Shown here: positions 1 to 11,899 of the stretch, one piece after another | Position numbering within the stretch: position 1 is the stretch's first letter | Layout of the letters: each line of letters starts with the position of its first letter | Source of the DNA: Vanilla planifolia | Taxonomy: Eukaryota > Streptophyta > Magnoliopsida > Asparagales > Orchidaceae | Assembly (NCBI GenBank): GCA_023846275.1 | Contig: CM043875.1 | Coordinates: 1,485,569-1,549,568 of the forward strand | Direction: 5' to 3' | Length of the DNA: 64,000 nucleotides | Translations under genes and position numbers: made by a program | The notes under the pieces: model-generated | Told to the model about the DNA's origin: nothing | Database searches by the model: none | Seen by the model: only the letters and a program-made list of their open reading frames with translations

Positions 1-3000
1 ATAAATATTAATTTTTGAGGTTTAATGTTTTAAGATTCAATAAAGAGGTATTGATATGCAGTAAGGTTAGACATAAGAAGAGAGAGATGGTTCCGAAAAT
101 AGAATGCAAGAGACACAAAGAAAAAAGAATTTTAGTAATAAATTAATAGTTATATGAAAACTTTTAAGATAGGAAAAAAGATTGTCTCGTCAATAACACT
201 TTAACTATCTATTAACATATCACTGTTATGATCTTTTCTTTCATAGTTATGTAACTTAAAGAAAAGTGATGTGAAAGAATGAAGATTAAAAATATTAAGA
301 ATAAGAGGAAAAAAGAAGAACGAGAAGTGTTCTTATTTTATTTTGTATCAACTTCAAGATGGGAACAAACTCTTACAAGGAGCAAAGGAAAAAGGAAAAT
401 ACCCCATTTTATATCATTTTTATGGGAATAAAATAGAAGACAAGAGACAATAACATGAATAAGAGAGAAAAAGAAAAATTTCTTTTATATTATAAATATT
501 TTTTCTATAAATTATCACAGTCAAGCATTATTTGTATTTACTAAAACAAATATATGTATTAGACAATAAGTATAAAATCTCATGAAAATTAAAATATCAC
601 TTAAACATGAGCTTCACAACTATAATATAAATAATGATAAATGAGATGGATGAGAATAAGAAGTATAGTTAAAGATAAACAATTTGGCTATGAATAAGTA
701 AGCCATGTAAGCACCCTTTGAGTAGTGGCTAAGATAAATTAGCAAGGTAAGGACCATTGTCATCAATGGAGGACCTCAGAGAGAAGAAACAAGCACTACT
801 AGTAAAGGATTTGTGGTATATTTTATCAACTCCTTCAAGTACAAGGCATATAGAGTGAGTGGTTCAATGTTTTTGAAAGAAAAATCTTAATAATTAATGA
901 TAGAAAGGAGAAGTCAAATATTACTTCTATTCTTGAGGACCCAACCAAGCATAGATATATGTAGTCTAAAGGTCCATAGGTGAAGAGCTTATTTAGTAAT
1001 ATTTAACCTTTCTTACTTCTAATAGGGTAAAATGTGCTGTTCTTTCATAAGTTGTTAGGGAGGTTAAGTGTCAAGAAGGGTCTTCAAGTTTGATTTTCTT
1101 TATAGGGGGCGAGTTTAATCATTAGGTCATTATAGGCAAGTCTTATGCATGGTTATAAAGAAGGGATATTAGTAGCTAATGATTTGTGATAAGATAAAAG
1201 GTTGGCTACTTGTTTAATATAAGAAGATGGGGAATTAATTAAAGAGTGATGTGGTACATTCATACCAAATTATTCAACCAATTTTAATATTTTACTATAT
1301 GTATACAACTGTTGTACTTTTTCATATTATTAATTTGTGTTTGGTATCTTCGTAACAACTTGGGATAAGCTTAATAAGATCAAAGGTTGATTTTATTTAA
1401 GTTAATCCATGTTACATGATTTTGTGGGCCAATAAACCTTATAATGTTGTCTGTATTTCTTGGAGTTTCAACAATGCTAATTACATTTGTTTTTGTAACA
1501 AAATTAATAGCAAATTTATTCTCCCTACATTATTCCAAAACAGATAAGTCTAATCAAATCTTATTCTTAAACTAAACCATGATTTATTACAATTTTTAAT
1601 TTATTTTGAACTTTTTATAAAAAAATTATTTTTTCTTCATTCTCAATTATCACACTTTAGCCCATGTTAACATTCTCATAAAATAAAATGAAATAGTAAT
1701 GTGTATATAAAATCATAGAGTAAGGTATTTGAGTTTTATTCCACAGCAATCAATAAACAAGTAAAGCATGCGAAGCATATAAGCAAAAGTAAGCATGTAG
1801 AGGAGGTGAAATGAATAAAGCAATCATCTTTATTAACATTCAAATTCCCTTTGATTTTTAAGTCCCTAAATTGCATTTATTAATACAACAACCAATTAAG
1901 CCTAAGCTATATATGAATACCTACTTAATTTAGGCATTTTAATCATTATATCACTTCAACAAAGTTATTATTCATTCTTAATTTAAAGGCTTCTAAAATC
2001 ATTACAGCATTGAAACACATAGATGCGCCCATGTTATAAAGTCTAGTTGTGTTATTTTTGTAGATCGTAATGGTCACATCTTAAAATTGTGCAGAACAAT
2101 GAAATTCCTTTCATGAACTTGTGCTCTTCCTTTATTATTCTACCTTGGCTCAGCGGTCTTTTTATCTTCTTTCCCTTCTCATCTTTTAGTATTGACTATG
2201 CTTAAAAAATTTTTGGAATCCTTTCTTATACACAACTATCCAAAAGATTAATTCATTTCCTTTCCCACAGCTAAAACCTCCTTTCAATGATTCTTTCTCT
2301 TTTATCGAGTTGTACCAAAGAAATTTCTCCCAAGTTGTAAAAAAAATCCTACAACTCAATTTTTTCCTTTAAAAACCTCTTAGTCACTTCCCTCCATAAC
2401 TCTTTATTCATCTATTAGATGCATCTCTTAAGCTTCACAACCCTTCCTCTTCCTTGAATGGCTCTTTTTTTTTTCTTTTTTAGTAGTTTTTGTTGCTTTG
2501 AATCATTGCTTGACATTTTTGTTACTATGGATTATATTTTTGGGAAATTAAATAAAATTTGATTAAAAACTTATGGATTATTATATTTTTCATATTTTTA
2601 ATCAATTTAACTTTAAAGTTTTTTATGGTCAATTTTATTTGATTTTCATCATCAAATTCTAGATTTTGTCCACTTTTTGTAATTTGTTTAATGTTGTTTA
2701 GTGTTTTCAATAGTTTTTCTAATCCAAAAATTCTTATAATAATTATTTTATTATTTCATTTAAAATTATTCTTTCTTTGATTTTATAAGTATGAAATTTT
2801 ATTTTCATTCTAAGATGATTCTATATTAAATTTCTTTATAAGGACTATGTCTTAATCAAATTTGATAATTTTTTAATTAATTTATTATTTTTAATCATTC
2901 TTGAAGCATCTCATTTCTTATGAATTAATTAAATTTTGAATCATATAAATTTGTGATCTTCTATTTTATATTTTAGACAACTTTAATTTCTACAAATTTG

Positions 3001-3320
3001 GTATTGTTAAACTTATGATAATTTTTATTTTCATTTTTATAAATCATCGCCCTCTAAGTGTTATACCACTATTTTGGTGATGTATTTTCTTGTAATTTAA
3101 ATAAATTCTTAAACATTTATAATTATTATTGAATTACCAATTGATATATCTACTCATTTTCAAGAATCAAAATTTCCTTTTTTAAGATCTATGATCAATA
3201 CTAAAATTTTTAATTTTTCTTTAATCTATACATGTGATAAATTTTAAATTCTAAAATAATTTTTTCAATAATTTCACTCATTTTTAAGACATTAACTTAC
3301 ATCTATTATGATGGCAATAT
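1..3320. other. AT-rich intergenic DNA, no gene recognised
   Basis: This stretch is very AT-rich and contains only short, low-complexity open frames, such as a 61-codon minus-strand frame at 2525-2710 that is rich in Lys, Asn and Ile. The part from about 660 to 1200 is less AT-rich and may be an old transposon fragment, but I could not match it to a named family. I see no RNA gene and no splice-supported exons. Confidence 0.6.
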
Positions 3321-3324
3321 GTGT

Positions 3325-4655
3325 GACACTCGAGACCAAAGAGAGCAAAGAGTAAACCACAAATGATATCTTAAGAGAGAAATGACAAAGCAGTGAGCGA
3401 CTCTTAATAGGTTTTTGGTGAATGAGTATACAAATAAATCATCTTATATTTGCTATTGAGAGAGTGATTTTAATGTTTATATAAAATATCAACAATGAGA
3501 CTTTTTTCTATAACAAAATTTACTTAAATAGAGATATGACAACCCAGGAGGGCAATGCCTTAACATAAAAAAGATTATATCACATTGGTATTAAGATATC
3601 ATTTTACTAGTCTTATGTGATTTAATGATCAATTGAGTGAAAGTTGATGAACCAATGACACTGAGCGAAAAGGTCAAAGAGTAGGTAATGTCTTTGACTT
3701 AATGAGACAATACTTAAACATATTATGACTAATAAATAAGTTTTTCATCTTCCTCAAAAGTATAATATGCATATTTCAATAAATTCTTTATGATTTTAAT
3801 GATTTTTTGTTTGTCCATTTATTTAAGTATAAAGTACTTTATTAAATTTGAGTTATATGCCAAAAATATTAAGCTTTTATTGATTTAAAAGCTAATATTT
3901 TCACTTTTTTTTGGATTTGGATATTTATTTTATTAATATATTTTTATAACATCCATGAAACTTTAATTAATGCAAAGATTGACTTTAAAATTTAAATAAT
4001 TTTTTAAAATCAAAATGATTTAATACATTTGAATAATTTTTTAAAAAGTATTTGCAGTCAAATTATAAGGTATTTTGTTAAATACATTTTTAAAGAAGTA
4101 TATAAAATTTTGTTATATTCTTTTTTTAAAAAATAAGTCAACATCTAGGATAACAATAACGTTAGAGTAATAAAATATAAGTTATCATAACAACTTAAGA
4201 AGACGATATCTCAACATAATAAGTCAAATGTCACATTTAGTATTAAAGACGACACTCTATTTGTTTTGATGTGATTTGATTATTAATTAAAAGAAATATG
4301 ATAATATAATGACACATGATTGAAAGGCCAAGGAGTGAACGTCGAACGATATCTTTGACTTAGTTAGATAACATCTCAACATAATATGATTTAAGATAAA
4401 TAAGTTTTTCATTTTCATCCAATGTAAAATACAAATATTTCAATAATTTTTTTAGGATTTTAAAGATTTCTTTATTTTTTCATCTATTTAAGTATAAAAT
4501 GTTATATTAATTTCAACTTACGTGTCAAAATATATATCAATCTTTATTGATTTAAGATTTTAGCTTTTTCCTTTACGTTTATTTTATTAGTATATTTTTA
4601 TAGCATTCATGAAACTTTAATTAATGTAAAGATTGACTTAAAAAATTGTTTATTA
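3325..4655 (+). repeat. Duplicated AT-rich dispersed-repeat module
   Basis: A block of roughly 450 bp at about 3545-4000 is repeated in the same orientation at about 4195-4650, an offset near 650 bp. Both copies run through the same landmarks: a segment about gacac...aaaggccaaggagtga, then a Phe/Leu-like block ctttgactta, then aataagtttttcat, then tttaagtataaa, and finally catgaaactttaatta. The copies are clearly diverged. The left flank from 3325 begins with a related module (gacactcgagacc, then gatatcttaagagagaa). The same sequence order reappears near 52.6-53.2 kb, so this is a dispersed family. No coding capacity is visible. The class is unknown; a non-autonomous retroelement or a decayed DNA transposon is possible. 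Confidence 0.7.
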
Positions 4656-4811
4656 AAAAATATCTCTATGCACAAATCAGATGTCACTTGTCAAATGTTT
4701 ATAAAAATGATGTGTAAATCTTTAAAACAAAATTAAACAACAAATTAATTTATTTTAATCAGAAACAAAATTTTTCCCAGCTTAGTACGAAGAAAATTAA
4801 TTGAAAATTCA

Positions 4812-4976
4812 TTGACCCAAATGCACGAAAGCAAGCCACGTGGCATAGATCAGCTGACGTCCTACGCTTACGTCAGCCGTGGTAACTCCTCGGCCCCACT
4901 TCAGTAAAACTCGAAAATTCGTCCTTTAATTTTAAAAAAAGAATAAATAGATAAATAAAAAAAATAAAGCACGTGC
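4812..4976 (+). promoter_or_regulatory. ACGT-element-rich upstream region of the ERF gene
   Basis: About 190-350 bp before the ERF start codon there is a cluster of plant transcription-factor sites. A W-box core TTGACC is at 4812-4817. A perfect 10-bp G-box palindrome GCCACGTGGC is at 4835-4844. A TGACG motif at 4855-4859 faces an inverted CGTCA at 4871-4875, an as-1-like pair. A second palindrome, GCACGTGC, is at 4969-4976. These sites are known targets of WRKY, bZIP/bHLH and TGA factors, which fits the stress and hormone induction usual for group IX ERF genes. The motif matches are seen directly; their function is inferred. Confidence 0.6.
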
Positions 4977-5056
4977 TCTTGAACTCCAGAAATTTCAAGG
5001 AAGGTAACATTCGAGACATCTCGAATCACCCGATCGCCTTCCCATTCTTTCCCAAC

Positions 5057-5063
5057 TATAAAT
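5057..5063 (+). promoter_or_regulatory. TATA box of the ERF gene
   Basis: TATAAAT lies 99 bp upstream of the ATG at 5162. It would place transcription start near 5085-5095 and give a 5' leader of about 70 nt. The placement supports the ATG at 5162 over an in-frame ATG at 4973, which lies upstream of this TATA box. Confidence 0.55.
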
Positions 5064-5161
5064 GCTTCCATCGCCTCGCCGTTGGTTCTCCCAGATCGCA
5101 AACTCTTCCACGGCTCTTCCCGTCTCTACGCTCACCACGAGTCACCGGAACGCCAAATAGG

Positions 5162-5968
5162 ATGCTTAACCTGGAGTCCATCCGACACCATCTGCTTGAC
5201 GAGCCGGAGATGCCGTGCTCCGCGGTGAGCTCACTGCCACAGCCGACATACGGCCGGAGCCTGAGCTTCGGCCGCTTTGTCGCCGACCACTGGAGCGACC
5301 ACCCCTTCCGCCCCGACGACTCCGATGACATGGTAGTCTATGGCACCCTCCACTACGCCTACAACAACGGATGGGTCCCCGGGGGAGACGTGTCCACCGC
5401 GGTCAAAGAGGAACCGCAACCGGAGTCGGTTGCGGAGCCTCCGGAGGCGGTGGCCCCGGCTAAGGCGAAGCACTACCGGGGCGTGAGGCAGCGGCCGTGG
5501 GGGAAGTTCGCGGCGGAGATTAGGGATCCGGCAAAGAACGGGGCTAGGGTTTGGTTGGGGACGTTCGAGACGGCGGAGGAGGCCGCCCTCGCATACGACC
5601 GCGCCGCCTACAGGATGCGCGGATCCCGCGCGCTCCTCAACTTCCCCCTGCGAATCGGCATCGATTCCGATTCCTCCCCCCCTCAGTCACCTGCGAAGAG
5701 GGCTTCGCCGGAGCCTTCCTCCTCTACTTCCTCTTCCTCCTCAAATTCATCCACTTCCTCGTCTCCTTTCTCCCGATCCGCCTCTTCCATAAAGCGAAGA
5801 AAACGAGGAGAAGCTTCTTCGGCGACGGAGACGGTGGCGCCTTCCGCTCTTGCGCCGGTGTCGGTTCAGTTGCCGGCTCAGGCGCAATCCGGTTTGGGAT
5901 TTCAGAGCGTGTTCCCGGGAGAGGCGGTGGATCAACTGGCACGTGTCGGGCAGCTTTTGGTTAGCTAA
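5162..5968 (+). CDS. Group IX ethylene-responsive factor (AP2/ERF transcription factor)
   Basis: This single-exon gene encodes 268 aa. Residues about 104-165 form one AP2/ERF DNA-binding domain, opening with [20 protein letters not shown] and containing the ERF-type Ala and Asp residues and the WLGTF and [16 protein letters not shown] elements. The N-terminal acidic segment [12 protein letters not shown] (residues about 55-66) and the MLNLESI start resemble the CMIX-1 region of the AtERF1/ERF2/ERF13 group, which binds GCC boxes and activates defence and jasmonate/ethylene genes. A Ser-rich linker (about 178-207) is followed by a basic nuclear-localisation-like cluster KRRKR at 211-215. No EAR repressor motif is visible. 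The open frame continues upstream to 4973, but those 63 codons lie across the TATA box and have no family similarity, so I chose the ATG at 5162. The coding part is much more GC-rich than its surroundings, as in many monocot genes. Confidence 0.93.
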   Translation: MLNLESIRHHLLDEPEMPCSAVSSLPQPTYGRSLSFGRFVADHWSDHPFRPDDSDDMVVYGTLHYAYNNGWVPGGDVSTAVKEEPQPESVAEPPEAVAPAKAKHYRGVRQRPWGKFAAEIRDPAKNGARVWLGTFETAEEAALAYDRAAYRMRGSRALLNFPLRIGIDSDSSPPQSPAKRASPEPSSSTSSSSSNSSTSSSPFSRSASSIKRRKRGEASSATETVAPSALAPVSVQLPAQAQSGLGFQSVFPGEAVDQLARVGQLLVS

Positions 5969-5999
5969 ATGGCGAGTGGTTGGTTTAAGTGGGAGGAGC

Positions 6000-7380
6000 C
6001 TTTTCGCATTCCTTTGTTAGAAAAATGTGTATTGTGTGTATGGTGGAGCTTTCCGGATTTCGGGTAGTTATGCTTACATAAATGTTCATTTATTCTTATT
6101 CCCTTTATTTTCCTCCCCATAAAAGTAATTAAAAGGCGTATAATCCCATGCTTTAGATTAATTAATTTACATTTTTGTTAATTGTGCTTTCAATCTACTA
6201 TGAGCTGAATTAAGGTAAATTAAAAAAGGTAGATAATAAAATACAATCCAACAATGTAGAAAAGCACTACATTTCTCTTAACTTTACAATGGAGGATAAC
6301 GTTTTGTAAATCCCACTACTATGCTAAAGCATAAAAGGACTCTTGGATTTATATTTTAGATGTTATTCTAGAAATTGCAAAAAAAATTAAGAAAGTTATT
6401 AGTTAATAAATTATGATTGAATGGAAAGTTATTAAAGTATTTTGTAATAAAAATGTTTTTTTTTAAATAGTACTTGGTAGGTTTTGTGTGATGAGTGACA
6501 AGTGGTAGTTATCTATAGTATCAGTCAAAGGATGACGAAAGGGTCGCATTCTATGATCAATCAACTAAATTAGCTTTATATTGTCCATATTGATCTTTTT
6601 AAATAAAAAAGTAGATAAAAATTGATAGGTGAACTTATTAAAGATCGTGTTGTATTGGTTATGTTAATCTGATTTATAACCTTTGTTTATTACTATCTGG
6701 GTGTCAAATTTATTAACCTTTGAGGTTTTTTTTACTTTTTTTTTAATATTATAAACAAATAAAAACGTGTTTAGACTTATATTTAAAGTTTTAATATTAG
6801 AATTTTAATATATAGTTAATATGATATTTATTTATAAGTTTACGATTTTTATATTATTATGTGTTTACAAAAGGATATATTAGACATGATTTTTTTTATT
6901 TGATGTAATTTTTTTAATAAATGATATCATAATTAGATGTGTTTTGATTTAGATCAACTAATGTAGAAAAGCTGACAAGAAAGATATTGCCAACAAGGGC
7001 AATAAAATCAAAATTATTCAATCAATAATGAATTAAATGTTCAGTAATCATCGTACGATGATATAATAGCATCATTTTTTTTTTTCATATAATCAAATAT
7101 ATTATTTTTTAGTTGAAGACAATAATCATACATTACTTATGATAAACCTTTAACTAGCATGTGGTTTTAAATGTTTGGGACAATGTGGTTATATGAAAAC
7201 TATCATCTAGATGAAGGTTAATAATTTATAAAAAAAATAAAAGTATTGATGATTTAATACCTTAAGTGTATTTAGAATGTATTTTCTTTTTGTAAAATTT
7301 TTAGTAGTTTTTAATAATGCATAGATTAAACATATTTAAAGGTAATTTAAATATATTAAAAACCTATAAAAATAATGATC
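6000..7380. other. ERF 3' flank and AT-rich intergenic DNA
   Basis: The first 150-200 bp after the stop codon probably hold the ERF 3' UTR. The remainder is AT-rich with homopolymer runs and no supported gene. Confidence 0.5.
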
Positions 7381-8455
7381 AAAACCATGAGCTTTCAGTC
7401 GTCAGGAAATATTTATTAAAACGATTTTATTTTATATTTTTTATTATAATCTCAAAAAAAAGGACTTAATTTACTACTAAGAGGTGTATGGGGGCGGCTG
7501 CTCTAAGTTCAATGGCAAAAATGGAGACTTCGCCGGAGCACCACCGCCACATGGGTTCGAGTGAAAGCAGACCGAGTCTCACAGCTCAACCACTGGCGTC
7601 CTGGTCCGAAAAGGATGGCGGATGTGTATTTCTACTCTTCCCCTGTTCGGATGAGTCATAACACTAGTCGATTGATCGCAAATAAAGGGGAAGATACTTA
7701 GGTTGATACTGGAAAAGGAAGCATTCGGATTTCGAATTTCAACTTTGCATTTCTCTTTAGGTTAGTGTTTTTTTAGTTAATGATGATATAAATGCAAATC
7801 TTTTCCACAAATGCTCTGGGTTTTACTTTTTATTTTATGTTTTAAGCATTGATCGAGATTTATTCAGAGCTTTTATTATTGACTCGGGCATGTGATCTTC
7901 GACATGCATACGAGAGCAGTTCCTATGCGAGGTGTTTCAGCTCCAACACTTTTTGACATGAGAAACAAAAACGTGGAAACATGTCCTTTGTTCTAGCTCG
8001 ATGCACTCACAGGTTACGAGACGAGCGCTTCTAAGAGTAGGTCCAGGGACCAGAAAAGTTGATGCCCATTCACTATTAGTAAAATAAGTGAAACTTCTAG
8101 AGGGATTGAAGAAACAGTGAAAGGTGATATCTGCTTGTGTATGTTTTTCCTGCGTCGTGTATGTAGTATTCTTCGTACCATGGAGGGCCTTGTATTTGCA
8201 ATTGGCAATGGTCTTTCTTAATCTTCGCTATCGTAGGTCCAGGGACCAGAAAAGTTACTGCCCATTCACTATTAGTAAAATAAGCGAAACATCTAGAGGG
8301 GTTGAAGAAACAGTGAAAGGTGATATCTGCTTGTGTGTGTTTTTCCTGCGTCGTGTATGTTGTAGCATTCTTCGTATAATGGAGGGCCTTGTATTTGCAA
8401 TTGGCAATGGTCTTTCTTAATCTTCGCTATCGGAACTATCTTGGATTGAAGAAAC
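7380..8455 (+). repeat. Diverged direct duplication, left copy
   Basis: This segment is matched in the same orientation by about 9955-10880. Shared landmarks in order are catgagctt, ttattataatct, the block aactcac/gtctcac...ctcaacc, taatgatgat, ccacaaatgct, gacatgagaaacaaaaa, and the 3' end gtaggtcca...aatctttctt. The copies differ by many substitutions and small indels, so the duplication is old. The left copy is more GC-rich in its first 150 bp (about 7490-7640) than the right copy. No protein domain is recognisable. It could be a pair of old LTRs, a segmental duplication or two insertions of one element. Confidence 0.65.
8037..8432 (+). repeat. Two-copy tandem duplication of about 196 bp
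   Basis: The unit beginning gtaggtccagggaccagaaa at 8037 is repeated at 8233 and ends near 8432 after cttcgctatcg. The copies differ at only about a dozen positions plus a few short indels, so this duplication is much younger than the large one that contains it. The corresponding part of the right-hand large copy (about 10647-10850) has only one unit. Confidence 0.85.
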
Positions 8456-9954
8456 ACTTATTGTTTTCAGGGCCCAACTCATAATTTATATTTGTACAAT
8501 TGTTTTTTGCCTGTTGGGTTTTGTGCACTTGATTGGGTATATTTGAGTTTATTTGGGTTTTAGTCATTCACCACACTCATGAGGAGTGTTTGCACATCAT
8601 TTTAGGGTGATACACATATTCTTTCTTGGACCACCTTGGGTGGCTCTAAAACTACCATCGATGGTCTATATAGATTGTATTGAGCTTTCCAAGGGACTCT
8701 CCGGGCAATTGGTTGGTTTTAGCTTGAATCATAGAATTTTTCAATTTCAAACAATTTTTTTATCTTCTTGCTTCACATATGCTGGTGAAAAGCTATAAAA
8801 CAATTTTTAATAGATGTTTATAAAATTATAGTACTGTGCAAAGTCTTTTGAAGTTTTTTTTAATGAAATGGTGGACGCAGATTGGAGAGAGCACAGAATG
8901 GTACACGTTACTTTGTCATTCAAATGATCATTATATTTTGTTTAGATCCCTAGGTGTGTGTGGCTGTGCTGCATTTGGGAGAACAATTTACTCATTATCT
9001 TGGTGCTTCTTAATTGATCATTCATCATTTTGTTGCCTCATCACATAATTCTTGTTCTTAGAGTTCAATTTATCTCTAGTTAATCACTTTCAAGAAATTC
9101 AGAAAATTGCACTCTTTGTAATTTATCTAATAGAATTATATCAAATGACATTAGATTGCTACAAAATTCTACCTCGTGTTAGATTTGGAACTTCCACACA
9201 ACTTTTAACTTCATTACTTCCTTTGATACCACTTCGTTTGCTTTAAAATTTTTGTTTTAGTATGGCATGTCTAGAAATATGACAATCCTACCCAAAACCT
9301 GTTCTTGATGAGCTTGATCCACCAATTCAACCACAAATTGCATTAAAAAATTTTCAGTTACAAATTTAGTATTCATTATTTTCAGAAAATTTTCATTTTA
9401 TTGGTCAAACAAATTGTATAAATTGATGCATATTATTTATCCAAATTTTGATAATTCATCAATATGGTTATTTTGTGTGAATTTTTACGTTTTTATTGTG
9501 ACCCCTAGAGTTGGAGCTTTGCCCTTGCGACCCATTCCCCTTGCCCCTACATTGCATTAAATTGGTATTCGTCCTTTGGTTTTGTTTTGTGGTTTCCCTG
9601 CCTCACAAGATCCATGCTCATTGTGCTGTCTGGTCCACTACTTTTCATCTCTTTGGGACCAATTCTTCATCATATGATCCTTGGAGCTTTTGTAGAGGTT
9701 TTATTTGGGAGGGGCTTTGGCATCATTTAGTTGTAGGACATTATTGGATGTCATGCTGACAACTGGTTTATTTCTTCTTGGATTGACTTTGGTCATAGCA
9801 TCTACTTGCCATTAGAGGAGTTTTGATAATTTTTGAAATTATTACAACTAATCTTTCAATAAAAAGATGATTAAAATCAAAACCAAAACTAAGAAACATC
9901 TTATAGACATCACTAAAAACTTGCACTTTAAATAAACAATACAGATTTCTATTA
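8456..9954. other. Spacer between the large direct repeats
   Basis: About 1.5 kb separates the two large repeats. It holds short open frames (for example 8586-8798, 8836-9048 and 9511-9759 on the + strand) without recognisable domains. The last one is rich in Phe, Trp and Cys. I do not regard any of them as supported genes. Confidence 0.4.
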
Positions 9955-10880
9955 AAGCCATGAGCTTAAATTGGGCTATCATATATTTATAGTACACTTA
10001 TTTTTTATTTTTTCTATTATAATCTAAAAAAATAAAATAATTTGGTACTAACTAGTGTATAGAAGTTGTTGATCCTAGTTAAATCAATAAAAGTGGTCAC
10101 CATTCCGTAGCTCTACGACCTTCTTTTGTGTCACGACATTAAAGTGAAAGTTGATCGAAACTCACTGTTCAACTGCTCTCCCTGGCCCAAAAGGGATGAT
10201 ATGTGTATATTTTTTGCTCTTTCTTGTTCAATTGAGTTATAACACCACCTAATTGATCACAAAATAAAGGAAACAAACCTGTTTTGATGTATGAGATCTC
10301 ATTCTCTTTATGATATTGGGAAAAGAAGTATTCAAATTTTGAGTTCCAATTTGGTATTTCTGTTTAGGTGATTTTTTTTTAAGTTAATGATGATGTCTAT
10401 GTGAATCTTTCCCACAAATGCTTTGAGTCTTATTTTTTAATTTATGTTTTAAGCATTAAGTGAGATTTATTTAAAGCTTTTAGAAAGTTCTATATTGACT
10501 TGAGAACGTGATCTTCGACATGCATATGAGAGAGAGTCTTCTGTAAGGTGTTTCACATCCAACACAAGTTGACATGAGAAACAAAAATGTAGATATCCTT
10601 TGTTTTAACTTAAGGAACTCACAAGTTACAAGATGAACACTCTTAAGAGTAGGTCAAGGGTTAGAAATCCAATAACTATTAGAAAAATAAGTGTAATAAC
10701 TAGAGGTTTGAAGAAAAAAGGAAAGATATTATTTTCTTGAGTTTGTGTTGCCTATGTTATGCATATATTTTATCCTTCTTCATACCTTGGAAAGCCTTGG
10801 ATTTGCAATGGGCAATAATCTTTCTTGATCGTTGCTATTTTGTGTAACTATTGACATATGCTTTGATTGATGGACTGAGT
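9955..10880 (+). repeat. Diverged direct duplication, right copy
   Basis: This is the right partner of 7380-8455, about 2.57 kb downstream in the same orientation. It lacks the 196-bp internal tandem duplication and has lost the GC-rich start seen in the left copy. From about 10880 to 11900 the sequence continues without a recognised gene. Confidence 0.65.
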
Positions 10881-11899
10881 TGGTGGATATCCTTTTTTTA
10901 GTTGAATATCTAACCATTAAATGTCATGTCCCAAGAACTTTGTAATCTTGTTTAAGGTTTGGCTATTGGTTTCTCTTTGTTGCAAGTGAAGCCTATCTTG
11001 TCTTGTTAGAGAGGTAGAATACTTGCAAAGCTTCTCGATCATTCACTTCTTTTTTGATCTAATCAATCTAATGAATGGCGAGGAATGCTTATTATGATAG
11101 ATGGTGATGCCTTAATGGGGTTTCAATGTCTAGGGCCAAGGTACGAGGCCTAAACAATTCCACGGATACTCCTAGTTTGGCCAACAAAGGAGTAGAGACT
11201 AGAGACTAAGGACAGAGCCCTTTTGACAAGGTTGTTGAATGGAGCTCTTTGGGTATTTCACCAGGGGACGACGAAATTCCTCATCACATCAAGGAGAGCA
11301 CTTAGTTGAACTCTTTTGGTAATGAGTATGTTAGTTGTCATTTGTTACTGTTTCATTTTTTCTTGGTGCTAGACATCATACTACATTTAGGGGGGAAGTA
11401 AAATTATGTCTTCAAATTAGTTTCTTGAATTTATCATGATTTACTTTGCTCTCATTAATATCAAATCTTCTAATTTTTTTTAATTGAATCTTAGGTTTCT
11501 TCAATGATTTTGCTTTTCTATTTTTGGCCTTTGAAGTGGGTTTAATGTAGTTTTTCCTCGGCATTTTTCCTTTTGAAATGGATTTGTATCGTTTGGATAA
11601 TTTGTGAAGCTTGTGGCTAACAAAGGTAGCTGATTGACCAATGATGGAGTGGAGGTTCAACAAGCTTTTATGAGCAACTGAGGCTATGTTGTCTACGACA
11701 AAGATTTTAGAGGTTTAGCCTTTTGCAGATGTTCTGATGGCTAGAATGAGAGTGCCAATGGCAAAGGATAAAGTAGTGGTAGCAACAAAATATGATGATT
11801 ATTGCTTTTGGAATTGGCAAAGCTAGATTTGACGAAGCACAAAGAGCTTTAGAAAGAATAGGCCTTTTGATCAGAAAGACTAAATAAAATGCAGGATAA

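Noticed and set aside
4973-5161. In-frame upstream extension of the ERF gene from an ATG at 4973 (63 extra codons)
   Set aside because: It crosses the probable TATA box at 5057, has no family similarity, and the conserved MLNLESI start is at 5162.
5056-5964. Several open frames on both strands overlapping the ERF gene
   Set aside because: They are shadow frames caused by high GC content; none has a domain, while the AP2/ERF frame is unambiguous.
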